From the NCBI GenBank assembly GCA_947259875.1, contig CAMYNX010000012.1:1-42847 (forward strand): a DNA stretch of 42,847 bases, read 5' to 3'. Source of the DNA: an uncultured Gammaproteobacteria bacterium (GTDB taxonomy: Bacteria; Pseudomonadota; Gammaproteobacteria; Arenicellales; JAANXG01). The notes below the pieces were generated by a model. It was not told where the DNA came from, searched no databases, and saw only the letters and a program-made list of their open reading frames with translations. Both the position numbers and the translations under genes were made by a program. Every line of letters starts with the position of its first letter. The first letter of the stretch is position 1. This document shows positions 7,989-17,031 of the stretch, one piece after another.

Positions 7989-8215
7989 CGACGTCGGTCA
8001 CGGTTTCAATGTAAACGATGAAATTCGTGCTTCGAAGTCACTGCTTCGAGTTAATTAATGTCAGTATGGACCATTGTCGACAGCATGAAACTTCTGCCTG
8101 TGCCAGGGGATGATCGATAGGGCCAGACTCGATTGATTTACTCGTTTCTGGTCACCTGAAAATATATCATTTACGAGACTGTATTAAATTCGTCACTGAT
8201 CGCGTCGACCTCGAT

Positions 8216-9663
8216 ATGTTGACAAAGCCTTGGATTGCCATCACCGGACCAAATGCCGTGCTACGAGTCGTAAATAGATCCGCGAGCGCACTGATGCTGG
8301 CGCTGCTGTTACTGCCAGTTGCCGCCCGTGCCATGAGCTACGATGAGGCGCGCCATTTGCTGGCGCGCACGGGTTTTGGCGGCACATCCGTGCAGATCGA
8401 GGCGCTTCGCCGCCTGCCGTATACACAAGGTGTGACGCAACTGTTGCATGATACGCACGGTGCCGCGCTAAACCCGCCGCCGGCATGGGCAAACGAGCCG
8501 CCGCCGGATTTCCGCCAGTTGAAGAGCATGAGTCAAGGGCAGCGCAAACAGTTTCGCCAACAGCGGCGCGAGCAGGGTATCGAGCTCAAGACCTGGTGGT
8601 ATGGTGAAATGATTACCACGCCCAGCGCCGTTACCGAGCGTATGACCGTTTTCTGGCACAATCACTTCACTTCGAGTCTGCGCAAGGTCAAACGGCCGAC
8701 GCTGATGTACCGTCAAAATGTGCTGTTGCGCCGCCACGCATTGGGTAACTTCCGCGAACTGTTGCACGCCGTTGCCAAGGACCCGGCCATGGTTTTGTAT
8801 CTGGACAATCAAACCAATCGCAAGGATAAGCCGAATGAAAACTATACGCGTGAGCTACTCGAGCTTTATACGCTCGGCAAAGGCCACTATAGCGAACGCG
8901 ATGTGAAAGAGGCGGCGCGCGCCTTTACCGGCTGGATGGTGAATCTCCGCACCGGGCAGTTTCGCTTCAATGCACGACGGCACGATAAAGGAACAAAGCA
9001 TTTCTTGGGCCGCCGTGGATCGTTTGATGGTGATGACATACTTGAAATCCTTCTCGAACAATCTCAGGTGGCGGTCTTTATAACCGCCAAACTTTGGCGC
9101 GAGTTTATCTCCGACACACCAAACAAGCAGGAGCTAACGCGTCTCGCCGCCATCTTCAGGGACAGTAATTACCAGTGCTGCAGGCGCTGCTACTGTCGCC
9201 GTATTTCCGGGTACCCGAGAATCGCGGCACTCTGGTCAAGTCGCCGGTCGAGCTGATCGTCGGCACCGCGCGATTGTTTGACGTTCACCCGAATGAGCCG
9301 CGGCGTCTCGCTCGCCTGGGGCGCAATCTTGGTCAGGACCTGTTCAACCCGCCCAACGTCAAGGGCTGGCCGGGAGGTAACGCCTGGATCAGCACCAGCA
9401 CGCTAGCCACCCGCCAGCAGTTCCTTGGGCGACTGCTGCGCGGACGCGAGATGTCACAGCAGCAAAACCCGCCCGGCGCACAGCTCAACATGAGGAAACC
9501 ACAGGAGATGTTGCCGGCGGCTGGTCTGCCCACGGGCCTCAGCAACAAGCAACTCGAGCGGCTCGTGCTGCCAATCCCACCGGTCCAGCCTGTTCCGGAC
9601 GATCTCGATCTACATGCGCGAATCACATATCTGGTGTTGGACCCGGTGTATCAGTTGAAGTGA
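8216..9663 (+). pseudogene. DUF1800 protein, interrupted by a frameshift
   Basis: The first frame (8216-9256) starts with a signal-peptide-like stretch (ASALMLALLLLPVAARAM). It continues with typical DUF1800 blocks: DEARHLLARTGFG, TVFWHNHFTSS, RRHALGNFRELL, YLDNQTNR, ENYTRELLELYTLG, and AARAFTGW. The family likeness stops at FRDSNYQ (9152-9175) and resumes in the next frame at LQALLLSPYF (9178 on), going on through VKSPVELIVGTARL and LFNPPNVKGWPGG to 9663. Family members usually have about four more residues between these blocks, so roughly ten bases may be missing. DUF1800 proteins are exported proteins of unknown function that almost always pair with DUF1501, which follows here. Confidence 0.8.
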
Positions 9664-9673
9664 AGGCCTAATC

Positions 9674-10837
9674 GTGAAACGTCGAGATTTTCTACAGCTA
9701 GCCGGTGTCGCATCATTGACGATGACGTTTCCCGCAATTGCCGGAATTACGCCGCGTCCGCCGCGGTGGGATCGCACCCTAGTATTGCTCGAGCTCAACG
9801 GCGGCAACGACGGTCTTAATACCGTGGTCCCTTATACCGACCCACAGTACTACCGGCTGCGGCCGCAGTTGGCGATCGCTCGCGACAGTCTGTTACCGCT
9901 TTCGCAAAAACTGGCTTTGAACCCGGCACTCGAGGCGCTCATGCCGGCCTGGAACGACAACGAACTCGGCATCATATTGGGTGTCGGCTATGCCAGGCCC
10001 AACCGCTCGCACTTTCGCTCCATCGAAATCTGGGAAACCGGATCGGACAGCGACGAGGTGTTACAGCAAGGTTGGCTCGCTCGTCTATTCTCGCAGACGC
10101 CACCGCCCCGCGCCTACGCCGCCGACGGCATCGTTATCGGGCGCGCACCTGGGCCACTGCAGGGTGGCGGTACGCGCACTGTCATTATGCGCGATGCACA
10201 ACAAATCATTCGCCAGGCGCAGAGCGTACAGGCGGCATCGAGTGCGGTCGGCAACGCTGCACTATCACACATACTCAACGTACAGCGTGACCTCTACCAG
10301 GCCTCCTCGGTGCTACGACAAAAGCTTGCGCGCGCGCCGCAGCTTGATGTCGCGTTTCCCAACACCCGTATCGGACGCCAGCTCGAAACGGCAGCCACAC
10401 TACTGGCGAGCGACGTGCCGGTACCGGTAATCAAGGTCTCGCATGGCAGCTTCGATACTCACAGTCAGCAACGCGGCCAACAGGACCGTCGACTGGCTGC
10501 ACTGGCTGCGGCCCTGATGGCGTTTCGTCAGGCGATGTTATCTGCTCGGTTGTGGGACCGCGTATTAGTACTGAGCTATTCGGAGTTTGGACGGCGGGCC
10601 GCCGAAAACGGTAGTCACGGCACCGACCATGGCACTGCGGCGCCGCATTTCGTGATCGGGGGTCGTGTTAAGGGCGGGTTTTATGGCGAGCAACCCTCAC
10701 TGACACAACTACTCGATGGCGATCTACAGCATCATGTAGATTATCGTAGTCTTTATGCTACTGTTGCGCGCAGTTGGTGGCAGCTACGTGATGATCCCTT
10801 CAGCCGCGCCTACCCGCCGCTCGACTGCTTGAGCTAG
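9674..10837 (+). CDS. DUF1501 protein, Tat-exported
   Basis: The 387-residue protein begins with a twin-arginine signal (KRRDFLQLAG, then a hydrophobic segment ending near PAIAGI), so it should be exported folded through Tat. The mature part shows DUF1501 marks: LVLLELNGGNDGLNTVVPY, the SHFRSIEIWETG block, and a C-terminal metal-site-like region with YSEFGRRAAENGSHGTDHG and FVIGG, similar to the sulfatase/alkaline phosphatase superfamily. The role is unknown. It lies 10 bases after the DUF1800 frame, as in the usual pair. The start codon is GTG or an equivalent at 9674, just ahead of the two arginines. Confidence 0.87.
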   Translation: MKRRDFLQLAGVASLTMTFPAIAGITPRPPRWDRTLVLLELNGGNDGLNTVVPYTDPQYYRLRPQLAIARDSLLPLSQKLALNPALEALMPAWNDNELGIILGVGYARPNRSHFRSIEIWETGSDSDEVLQQGWLARLFSQTPPPRAYAADGIVIGRAPGPLQGGGTRTVIMRDAQQIIRQAQSVQAASSAVGNAALSHILNVQRDLYQASSVLRQKLARAPQLDVAFPNTRIGRQLETAATLLASDVPVPVIKVSHGSFDTHSQQRGQQDRRLAALAAALMAFRQAMLSARLWDRVLVLSYSEFGRRAAENGSHGTDHGTAAPHFVIGGRVKGGFYGEQPSLTQLLDGDLQHHVDYRSLYATVARSWWQLRDDPFSRAYPPLDCLS

Positions 10838-11243
10838 CCCAAACCTTGCAACGAGCCGGTCGCTACGATTAATGCGCTAGCACCCATCGCTGGATTAGGT
10901 GAGGTCGACGCGCGCACGTTGTTTGCACCAACCATACACGCTGTCATGTGCTTCGACGAAGACAATAGTCATGCCAGCGGGGAACATGATGTTACTCAGG
11001 CTGCGCGATACGAATCTAACCAAGAACTGCGAAAACCTCGGCTTGCCCGTCCCCCTATCTCGATCTTAAATTGGCCGTAGTCGGCCACCCTTTCGCTGGC
11101 TCATTCATCGTAGGCCGTCCCCGCATTGTCCTCGACTAGGCGGAACCGCATGGCCCACGGCATAACGGACAAAGCTCGACACGTCCGGTGCACGGCGGGT
11201 GCGCAATTGTCGCTGTGAAAACGTGATTGCCAATACCCTGTGG
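10838..11243. other. Gap upstream of the hydrogenase operon
   Basis: No gene is recognised. A short hairpin (TGGCCG...CGGCCA, near 11074-11090) is visible, but it has no T tract. Codon-like structure is absent in all frames. The 3' part leads into the FNR-type box. Confidence 0.35.
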
Positions 11244-11257
11244 TTGACTCAGATCAA
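11244..11257 (+). promoter_or_regulatory. FNR/Anr-type binding site upstream of the hydrogenase operon
   Basis: TTGAC-TCAG-ATCAA matches the FNR/Anr consensus TTGAT-N4-ATCAA with one mismatch. It is centred about 74 bases before the first ATG. If the site is at -41.5, transcription would start near 11292, and TAGTTT at 11280-11285 is a fair -10. Oxygen-sensitive FNR proteins activate such promoters without oxygen. Regulation of the related Thiocapsa hyn operon by an FNR homologue is known to me from the literature. Confidence 0.6.
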
Positions 11258-11324
11258 AGCGGACCGGCGGAAATAGCGGTAGTTTGCTTAACTGACAGAA
11301 AAAGTGGGGAAATAACAAACGTCG

Positions 11325-11741
11325 ATGACTTCTAGTGCCACCACCGATCGTCAGCCTCCCCTCTTCAACGCCAAGCCGATTCTCAACGAGATCCGTCATG
11401 GCCTGGATCGGCTGCTGGGTGGCGGTAATGTCACCATTATCGACCTACAACGGATCCCGTTCGGTGTCGACGATGAGCGGTACCTGCGAGACGCGCTCGG
11501 TGATGGTGAGGTGCATGCGACCGTCAACACCCTGGGTAAAAGTACAGTGCAAGAGACCGGTGTCGCCGGTGTGTGGTGGATCACCCATTACGACGAAATG
11601 GGTGCCGTTCTCGGTAAGTTTGTTGAAGTCACGACCATTCCTGAGGTCCTCAAGTCACAGCGCCAAGACATCGTGCGGGGGCTGCACAAGTTGAGCACGA
11701 GCCTCGGGGCCGATCAACCTACAACAACTGCCCAGGAGTAA
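11325..11741 (+). CDS. HupH-type hydrogenase expression/formation protein (single domain)
   Basis: The 138-residue protein matches the C-terminal domain of HupH/HyaF: ALGDGEVHATVNTLGKSTVQ, the core QETGVAGVWWITHYDEMG, and a closing FVEVTTIPEVLKSQ. HupH-type proteins help assemble or protect the small subunit of uptake [NiFe]-hydrogenases during maturation. Typical HupH proteins are about twice this length with two domains; here only one is present. The gene is the first of the operon and ends three bases before hynS, whose ribosome binding site (CCAGGAG) sits in its last codons. No other maturation genes (hyp genes, endopeptidase) are in the window. Confidence 0.78.
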   Translation: MTSSATTDRQPPLFNAKPILNEIRHGLDRLLGGGNVTIIDLQRIPFGVDDERYLRDALGDGEVHATVNTLGKSTVQETGVAGVWWITHYDEMGAVLGKFVEVTTIPEVLKSQRQDIVRGLHKLSTSLGADQPTTTAQE

Positions 11742-11743
11742 CA

Positions 11744-12841
11744 ATGGCCAAGCCAAAAACCCTCGCTGAGCATCTGGAGTGTCACGAAGTCAGCCGGCGC
11801 GGATTCCTCAAATTCTGCACGCTCACGACTTCGATACTGGCGCTGCCGCCCTCAATGATCCCGACGGTAGCCCGCGCGCTGGAAAAGGCGCGTCGACCCT
11901 CGGTCATCTGGCTATCGTTCCAGGAGTGCACGGGATGCACCGAATCGCTGACCCGCTCCCATTCCCCGACTCTCGAGAATCTCATCTTCAATTACCTCTC
12001 GCTGGACTACCATCACACGTTACAGGCCGCGTCCGGGGAAGCCGCAGAACAGGCCAGAGCGGCAGCGATGGCCGACAACTACGGACAGTATTTAGTAGCG
12101 GTGGACGGATCGATTCCGGTGAAAGATGGGGGCGTGTATTCCACCATCGCCGGCATCAGTAACCTCGAGATGTTGAAACAAACGGTTGAGGGCGCGGCCG
12201 CGGTGATTGCCATCGGCTCGTGCGCGGCATTCGGTGGATTGCCCCACGCGCATCCCAACCCCACCGGTGCGGTACCGGTGCAAGAGCTGGTGCACGACAA
12301 ACCGGTCGTTAATGTCTCCGGATGCCCGCCGATTCCGGTGGTGATTTCCGGGGTGCTGGCCCACTATCTCACGTTCGGTCGCATTCCGGACCTCGACGGC
12401 TACGGGCGGCCGCTGTCTTTTTTCGGCACCAGCATCCACGACCGTTGTTATCGACGACCGTTCTATAACAAGGGGCTGTTCGCGGAGACGTTTGACGACG
12501 AGGGCGCAAAAAATGGCTGGTGTCTGTTCAAACTCGGCTGTAAGGGACCGACCTCCTACAACGCCTGTGCCACCGCGAAATGGAATCAAGGAACCAGCTT
12601 CCCGATCCAATCGGGACATGGCTGCATCGGCTGTTCAGAGCCCCACTTCTGGGATGCGGGGGGCTTTTATCAGCCGCTGTCCGCGGGCATCGGCGGCGTT
12701 GGGACACTGGCCGGGGTGGCCGTGGTAGCCGGCGCCGCCGCGGGCACCGCGGCCGGGCTCGTGCATCATGCCAAACGAAAACAAGCCCAACGTCAACACG
12801 AAAAAGTCACCGTTGCTGACCTCAAGGAGACGGGCTCATGA
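11744..12841 (+). CDS. hynS: Group 1e [NiFe]-hydrogenase small subunit
   Basis: This 365-residue small subunit carries the electron-relay FeS clusters and is exported with the large subunit. A Tat signal (SRRGFLKFC, residues 18-26) starts the protein. The proximal-cluster motif is CTGCTES (C62, C65), the standard four-cysteine form, not the CTCC form of oxygen-tolerant membrane hydrogenases. IGSCAAFGG and SGCPPIP follow, then the medial/distal cluster region with CLFKLGCKGP, CATAKWNQG and GHGCIGCSEPHFWD. A glycine/alanine-rich hydrophobic helix near residues 318-345 anchors the C-terminus in the membrane. Its stop overlaps the isp1 start (ATGA). Confidence 0.93.
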   Translation: MAKPKTLAEHLECHEVSRRGFLKFCTLTTSILALPPSMIPTVARALEKARRPSVIWLSFQECTGCTESLTRSHSPTLENLIFNYLSLDYHHTLQAASGEAAEQARAAAMADNYGQYLVAVDGSIPVKDGGVYSTIAGISNLEMLKQTVEGAAAVIAIGSCAAFGGLPHAHPNPTGAVPVQELVHDKPVVNVSGCPPIPVVISGVLAHYLTFGRIPDLDGYGRPLSFFGTSIHDRCYRRPFYNKGLFAETFDDEGAKNGWCLFKLGCKGPTSYNACATAKWNQGTSFPIQSGHGCIGCSEPHFWDAGGFYQPLSAGIGGVGTLAGVAVVAGAAAGTAAGLVHHAKRKQAQRQHEKVTVADLKETGS

Positions 12842-13476
12842 CTAACGTCGAATTGTTGATCTGGGTCCGTGGACCTGGACTGCAGCTCTCACTCGCTGCT
12901 TTCATCCTGGGCATGACTTACCGGATACTGCAGACCTATTTCCTGGGACGGGCCAAGAACCTGGCGGAACCACGTGGGTCACAGTGGCTTCACGGCATGA
13001 AGACCATCTGGTGGCGCTCATTTTTTCATCCCGGCATGACCATCCGCGGCTATTTCACGATTATCAGCGGCTACACGTTCCATCTCGGATTCATCATCAC
13101 GTTGCTGTTTTTCGATCAGCATATCGAACTGTTCAAGAGTTGGACCGGATTGTCGTGGCCGGCATTACCCGCCGTGTTGGGGATCGCCGCGCTGGTCGCG
13201 GTGTTGGTGGACCGCATTGCCGATCCGGTTCGATATCTGTTATCGGACTATCAAGACTATCTGTGTTGGTCGTTGACCGTCCTGCCACTGGTGACCGGCC
13301 TGCTGCTGGTGTACAAAATTTGGTTGCCATACACAAGTTTGTTAGTGGTTCACATCATCAGTTTCGAGATTCTGCTGGTGGCGATCCCGTTCACCAAGTT
13401 GAGTCACGTGTTCACCATATTCATCGCCCGCTGGTACAACGGAGCGATCGCCGGTTACAAGGGGGTTCAGTCATGA
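12838..13476 (+). CDS. isp1: Isp1, membrane cytochrome b-like subunit
   Basis: The 212-residue protein has five predicted membrane helices and resembles the NarI/DsrM cytochrome b family. Histidines at positions suited to heme b occur in MKTIWWRSFFHPGMT, TFHLGFIITLLF and the late VVHIISFEILL and FTKLSHVFTIF. In the Isp hydrogenases of purple sulfur bacteria this subunit takes electrons from the periplasmic HynSL and passes them across the membrane to Isp2. It overlaps hynS by four bases at the front and isp2 by four bases at the back, so the operon is tightly coupled. Confidence 0.9.
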   Translation: MTNVELLIWVRGPGLQLSLAAFILGMTYRILQTYFLGRAKNLAEPRGSQWLHGMKTIWWRSFFHPGMTIRGYFTIISGYTFHLGFIITLLFFDQHIELFKSWTGLSWPALPAVLGIAALVAVLVDRIADPVRYLLSDYQDYLCWSLTVLPLVTGLLLVYKIWLPYTSLLVVHIISFEILLVAIPFTKLSHVFTIFIARWYNGAIAGYKGVQS

Positions 13477-14762
13477 CCGTATCGGTAGAACGGGGTATTC
13501 AGACCTTGAAGGAGCATATCGATGCGCCGGTGGCATCGTTCTTCACCACCTGTGTGCACTGCGGGATGTGCGCGGACGCCTGTCTTTTCTACACCGAGAC
13601 CAAAGATCCGAAATACACGCCCATCTACAAACTCAAACCATTGCGGCGGGTGTGGCATCAAGAGTACACATTCTGGGGGAAGCTGGCGGCAAAATTGGGA
13701 TTGAGCAAGCCGGTCACCGCTGCCGAATTGAAGGAATGGGAAGAACTGGTTTACGACAGTTGCACCATGTGCGGGCGCTGCTCGATGACCTGCCCGGTGG
13801 GCAACGACATCACGTACATGCTTCGCAAGATGCGTGAAGGCATGGTGGCGGCGGGCTTCGCCCCCGAGGGCCTCCGGAGCGCCACCGAGCGCGCGATCAA
13901 TATCGGCAGTCCCATGGGGGTCAAATTGCCGGCGCTCCAGAACCAGATCAAACACGTCGAGGCGGACACCGGGCTCAAGGTCCCGGTGGATGTCGAAGGC
14001 GCCGAATATATGGCGTTATTATCGTCGATGGAAATCATGAACTTTCCCGAGTACATCGGGGCGATTACCAAGATCTTTCACACCGCGGGTATCAGTTGGA
14101 CCATCGCCTCGGACGCGTTCGAAGCGACCAACAGTGGTATACAGATCGGTTCCAGCGATCTTGCCGCCGAACTGGTCGAGCGTGTCGTTGCCGCGGCGGA
14201 GAGGCTCAAGGTGACCTATGTGATCAGCCCGGAATGCGGTCATGCGTACACGGCGTTGCGCTGGGAGGGCCCCAATCTGATCAGACGTCCCTACCCGTTC
14301 AAGGTCATCCACATTCTCGAGTTACTCGATCAATTGCGGGCGCAAAACCGTCTACCGGTAACTGGCAAGATCAAAGAAAAATTGACCTTCCACGATCCCT
14401 GTCAGATCGTTCGCCGCGGCGGTGTTGTCGATGAGCCGCGCCGTTTGCTCGATATGGTGGCGGCAGATTTCGAAGAGATGGAGGACCACGGCATCATGAA
14501 CTGGTGTTGTGGTGGTGGCGGCGGCGTCAGCGCCAACGAACGGGCAACGAAACTCAAGCTGACCGCGTTCAATCGCAAACGGCATCAACTTGAAGCGCTG
14601 GGCGTAAACACCCTGGTCACCGTGTGCGCCAACTGCCGCATCACGCTGGAAGAAGGGCTGGAATTCAATAACATGGATGTTGCGGTGTTGGGTCTTGCCG
14701 AGACCTTGGCCGCGCACCTCGAGGAACAATCATCGACCTCTGCCACAACCGAAACTCAATAA
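13473..14762 (+). CDS. isp2: Isp2, HdrD/DsrK-like iron-sulfur subunit
   Basis: The ATG at 13473 overlaps the isp1 stop; an upstream extension of the same frame to 12984 lies inside isp1 and is not used. The 429-residue protein has two 4Fe-4S motifs (CVHCGMCADAC from C27, CTMCGRCSMTCP from C97). Two CCG-type domains follow: SPECGHAY near 250, then HDPCQIVRRGG, NWCCGGGGG (C345-C346) and CANCRITLEEG. This is the layout of HdrD and DsrK, which handle thiol/disulfide substrates at a special 4Fe-4S cluster. In Isp hydrogenases it is the cytoplasmic electron acceptor, and coupling to sulfur compounds is a family-based inference. It lies between the two hydrogenase structural genes, the diagnostic group 1e order. 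Confidence 0.92.
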   Translation: MTVSVERGIQTLKEHIDAPVASFFTTCVHCGMCADACLFYTETKDPKYTPIYKLKPLRRVWHQEYTFWGKLAAKLGLSKPVTAAELKEWEELVYDSCTMCGRCSMTCPVGNDITYMLRKMREGMVAAGFAPEGLRSATERAINIGSPMGVKLPALQNQIKHVEADTGLKVPVDVEGAEYMALLSSMEIMNFPEYIGAITKIFHTAGISWTIASDAFEATNSGIQIGSSDLAAELVERVVAAAERLKVTYVISPECGHAYTALRWEGPNLIRRPYPFKVIHILELLDQLRAQNRLPVTGKIKEKLTFHDPCQIVRRGGVVDEPRRLLDMVAADFEEMEDHGIMNWCCGGGGGVSANERATKLKLTAFNRKRHQLEALGVNTLVTVCANCRITLEEGLEFNNMDVAVLGLAETLAAHLEEQSSTSATTETQ

Positions 14763-14774
14763 AGAGATCTCATC

Positions 14775-16493
14775 ATGAACCAACGTGTTGTCGTCGACCC
14801 CATTACCCGGATCGAAGGTCACCTTCGCATCGAGGCCACGATGGATGGGGACACCATCGCCGAGGCATACTCATCGGGAACCATGGTGCGCGGTATCGAG
14901 ATCATCCTGCGTGGTCGCGACCCGCGGGATGCGTGGGCATTCGCACAGCGTATCTGCGGGGTCTGCACCCTGGTACATGGCATCGCGTCGGTGCGTGCGG
15001 TGGAAAACGCCCTGGATTATCGTATTCCCCCCAACGCCCAGTTGATCCGCAATCTGATGATTGCCGCCCAGTATGTGCATGATCATGTCATGCACTTCTA
15101 TCACCTGCACGCGTTGGACTGGGTTGATGTCGTATCGGCATTGCAAGCCGATCCAAAAACGACTTCAGAACTCGCCCAGTCCATCAGTAACTACGCTAAA
15201 TCCTCGCCGGGCTACTTCGCCGACACGCAAAAGAAACTCAAGCGTTTTGTCGAGAGTGGACAGCTGGGTATTTTCGCCAACGCGTATTGGGGCCATCCCG
15301 GCTACAAACTGCCGCCGGAGGCCAACCTGATGGCGGTGTCCCATTACTTGGAGGCGTTGGCGTGGCAGCGGGATGTCGCCAAGTTACACACCATTTTCGG
15401 GGGCAAAAATCCCCACCCCAACTTTCTGGTCGGCGGTGTGCCCAGCCCCATCGATCTCAACTCCGATTCCGCCATCAATACCAAGATATTGGCCGAGGTC
15501 CAGAACGTCATTACCCAGATGCGGGAGTTCGTGGATCAAGTCTACGTGCCCGACACGTTGGCGATCGCCGCATTTTACAAGGATTGGGGCGGCCGCGGCG
15601 AGGGCGTCGGCAACTTTCTCACCTATGGGGATTTTCCTGAAAAAGGCATCGACGACCCGGATTCGTATTTGATCCCCGCCGGCGCCATTTTGAACCGGGA
15701 TTTATCCACCGTGCACGAGGTGGACTTGCACGCCAAGGAACAGATTCAGGAATATATCGCCCACTCTTGGTATAAGTACGATTCTGGAAAGAACGAAGGG
15801 TTACATCCCTATGACGGTGAAACCAATATCCACCACACCGGACCCACACCACCGTACGAACACCTCGACGTCGAAAAGTCCTATTCGTGGCTCAAATCGC
15901 CCCGATGGCAAGGCGCAGCCATGGAGGTCGGTCCGCTGGCGCGGGTGTTGATGCTGTACGCGCGTGGACACGCGCAAACCAAAGAATTGGTCGACATGAC
16001 CCTCAAACGACTGGACATCCCGGTCACGGCCCTGTTTTCCACCCTCGGGCGCACCGCGGCGCGCACCCTGGAGACGAAGATCATCGGCGATACCATGCAG
16101 ACGTGGTATGACCATCTTATTGCCAATATAAAGGCCGGCGACACCAAGACATTCGACGAAACGCTGTGGGAACCTTCCACTTGGCCCAGTCACGCCCGCG
16201 GCGCAGGCTTCATGGAAGCGCCACGTGGTGCATTGGCGCATTGGATTGTGATCAAGGACGGCAAGATCGACAATTATCAGGCGGTGGTGCCCAGCACCTG
16301 GAACGCCGGCCCCCGTGATGCGCAAGGCACGCCCGGTCCCTATGAAGCGGCGCTGGTCGGCCACAACCTGCACGATCCCAAAAAACCCCTGGAGATCCTG
16401 CGCACCATCCACAGCTTTGATCCCTGTATCGCGTGCGCGGTCCACGTCATCGACCCCAACGGCGAGGAGCTCGTCAAGGTCAGTGTGTCTTAA
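14775..16493 (+). CDS. hynL: Group 1e [NiFe]-hydrogenase large subunit
   Basis: The 572-residue subunit holds the Ni-Fe active site. The N-terminal ligand pair is in RICGVC (C61, C64) and the C-terminal pair in DPCIACAVH (C551, C554). Maturation proteases cut after H557, which would remove the last 15 residues (VIDPNGEELVKVSVS); the protease gene is not in the window. The early motif DPITRIEGHLRIE is also typical. The protein has no signal of its own and would be exported with HynS. The gene starts 12 bases after isp2 and ends the operon. A weak hairpin (GGCGCCCGAAGACGCC) follows the stop without a good T tract. Confidence 0.96.
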   Translation: MNQRVVVDPITRIEGHLRIEATMDGDTIAEAYSSGTMVRGIEIILRGRDPRDAWAFAQRICGVCTLVHGIASVRAVENALDYRIPPNAQLIRNLMIAAQYVHDHVMHFYHLHALDWVDVVSALQADPKTTSELAQSISNYAKSSPGYFADTQKKLKRFVESGQLGIFANAYWGHPGYKLPPEANLMAVSHYLEALAWQRDVAKLHTIFGGKNPHPNFLVGGVPSPIDLNSDSAINTKILAEVQNVITQMREFVDQVYVPDTLAIAAFYKDWGGRGEGVGNFLTYGDFPEKGIDDPDSYLIPAGAILNRDLSTVHEVDLHAKEQIQEYIAHSWYKYDSGKNEGLHPYDGETNIHHTGPTPPYEHLDVEKSYSWLKSPRWQGAAMEVGPLARVLMLYARGHAQTKELVDMTLKRLDIPVTALFSTLGRTAARTLETKIIGDTMQTWYDHLIANIKAGDTKTFDETLWEPSTWPSHARGAGFMEAPRGALAHWIVIKDGKIDNYQAVVPSTWNAGPRDAQGTPGPYEAALVGHNLHDPKKPLEILRTIHSFDPCIACAVHVIDPNGEELVKVSVS

Positions 16494-16585
16494 AGCAACG
16501 GCGCCCGAAGACGCCGCTGATCTTTGGTTGTGTGGTCCAGGTTCTTCGCTCATTGCTGTCTGCCGCGAAGATCCCAGCCGACTAG

Positions 16586-16878
16586 CCTGCATATTGCACC
16601 AAGGATCCCGGCTGATGGCGAACCGACTTGTCCTGCGCATAGTTCCCCTGCTGTGCGGGGACAAGCGCCGCCCTGGTGCGACACCCATTGCCGGCTATGG
16701 GTAGAGTAAAGGGCAAGTCCGGACGCTCGAGACTCAGCCTGCGCCGGGATAGTCCCGCCTTTATATCATGGTCTGCACCGGAGAGCCCCGCAGCGTCTCT
16801 TCGATGAAATGGAGACATCCGAGTCTCCAGGTTGCTTAGCAAGAATAAAGGCCGGACGCCTTGGTACAATACGCAGGC
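16586..16878 (+). mobile_element. MITE-like element, copy A
   Basis: A 293-bp segment is bounded by imperfect terminal inverted repeats: GCCTGCATATTGCACC at 16586-16601, and GGTACAATACGCAGGC at 16863-16878, whose complement differs from the left end at two of 16 positions. Inside, 16645-16670 is identical over 26 bases to 30805-30830 of copy C, and the inner right end (AAGGCCGGAC) also recurs there. No reading frame for a transposase is present. Element ends are defined by the repeats; the target duplication could not be fixed. Confidence 0.72.
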
Positions 16879-16965
16879 AGAGCCCCGCCAAACCATCTAG
16901 CCCCAAAACGCACCAGCTTACCTAGTAAGGTCCTCGCGGTGTTCGTCGGCGGGGATTAAATTTTT

Positions 16966-16996
16966 TTGATTCGTGACCATAAAACGTACCATTATA
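16966..16996 (+). promoter_or_regulatory. Possible promoter of the GltD-like gene
   Basis: TTGATT at 16966-16971 and CATTAT at 16990-16995 are separated by 18 bases, in an AT-rich stretch after the MITE and about 40 bases before the ATG at 17032. The match is moderate. Confidence 0.35.
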
Positions 16997-17031
16997 GGGT
17001 GTAGTATGACCGGCGTATTGAGAGCAACGAC

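Noticed and set aside
12984-13472. Upstream extension of the isp2 frame
   Set aside because: It lies inside isp1 in another frame, and the ATG at 13473 overlapping the isp1 stop gives the normal Isp2 N-terminus.
15801-16688. Antisense frame of 295 codons over hynL and the MITE
   Set aside because: It is antisense to the conserved C-terminal half of the hydrogenase large subunit and matches nothing known to me.
16967-16980. Possible second FNR box (TTGAT-TCGT-GACCA) before the GltD-like gene
   Set aside because: The right half matches only two of five consensus positions.
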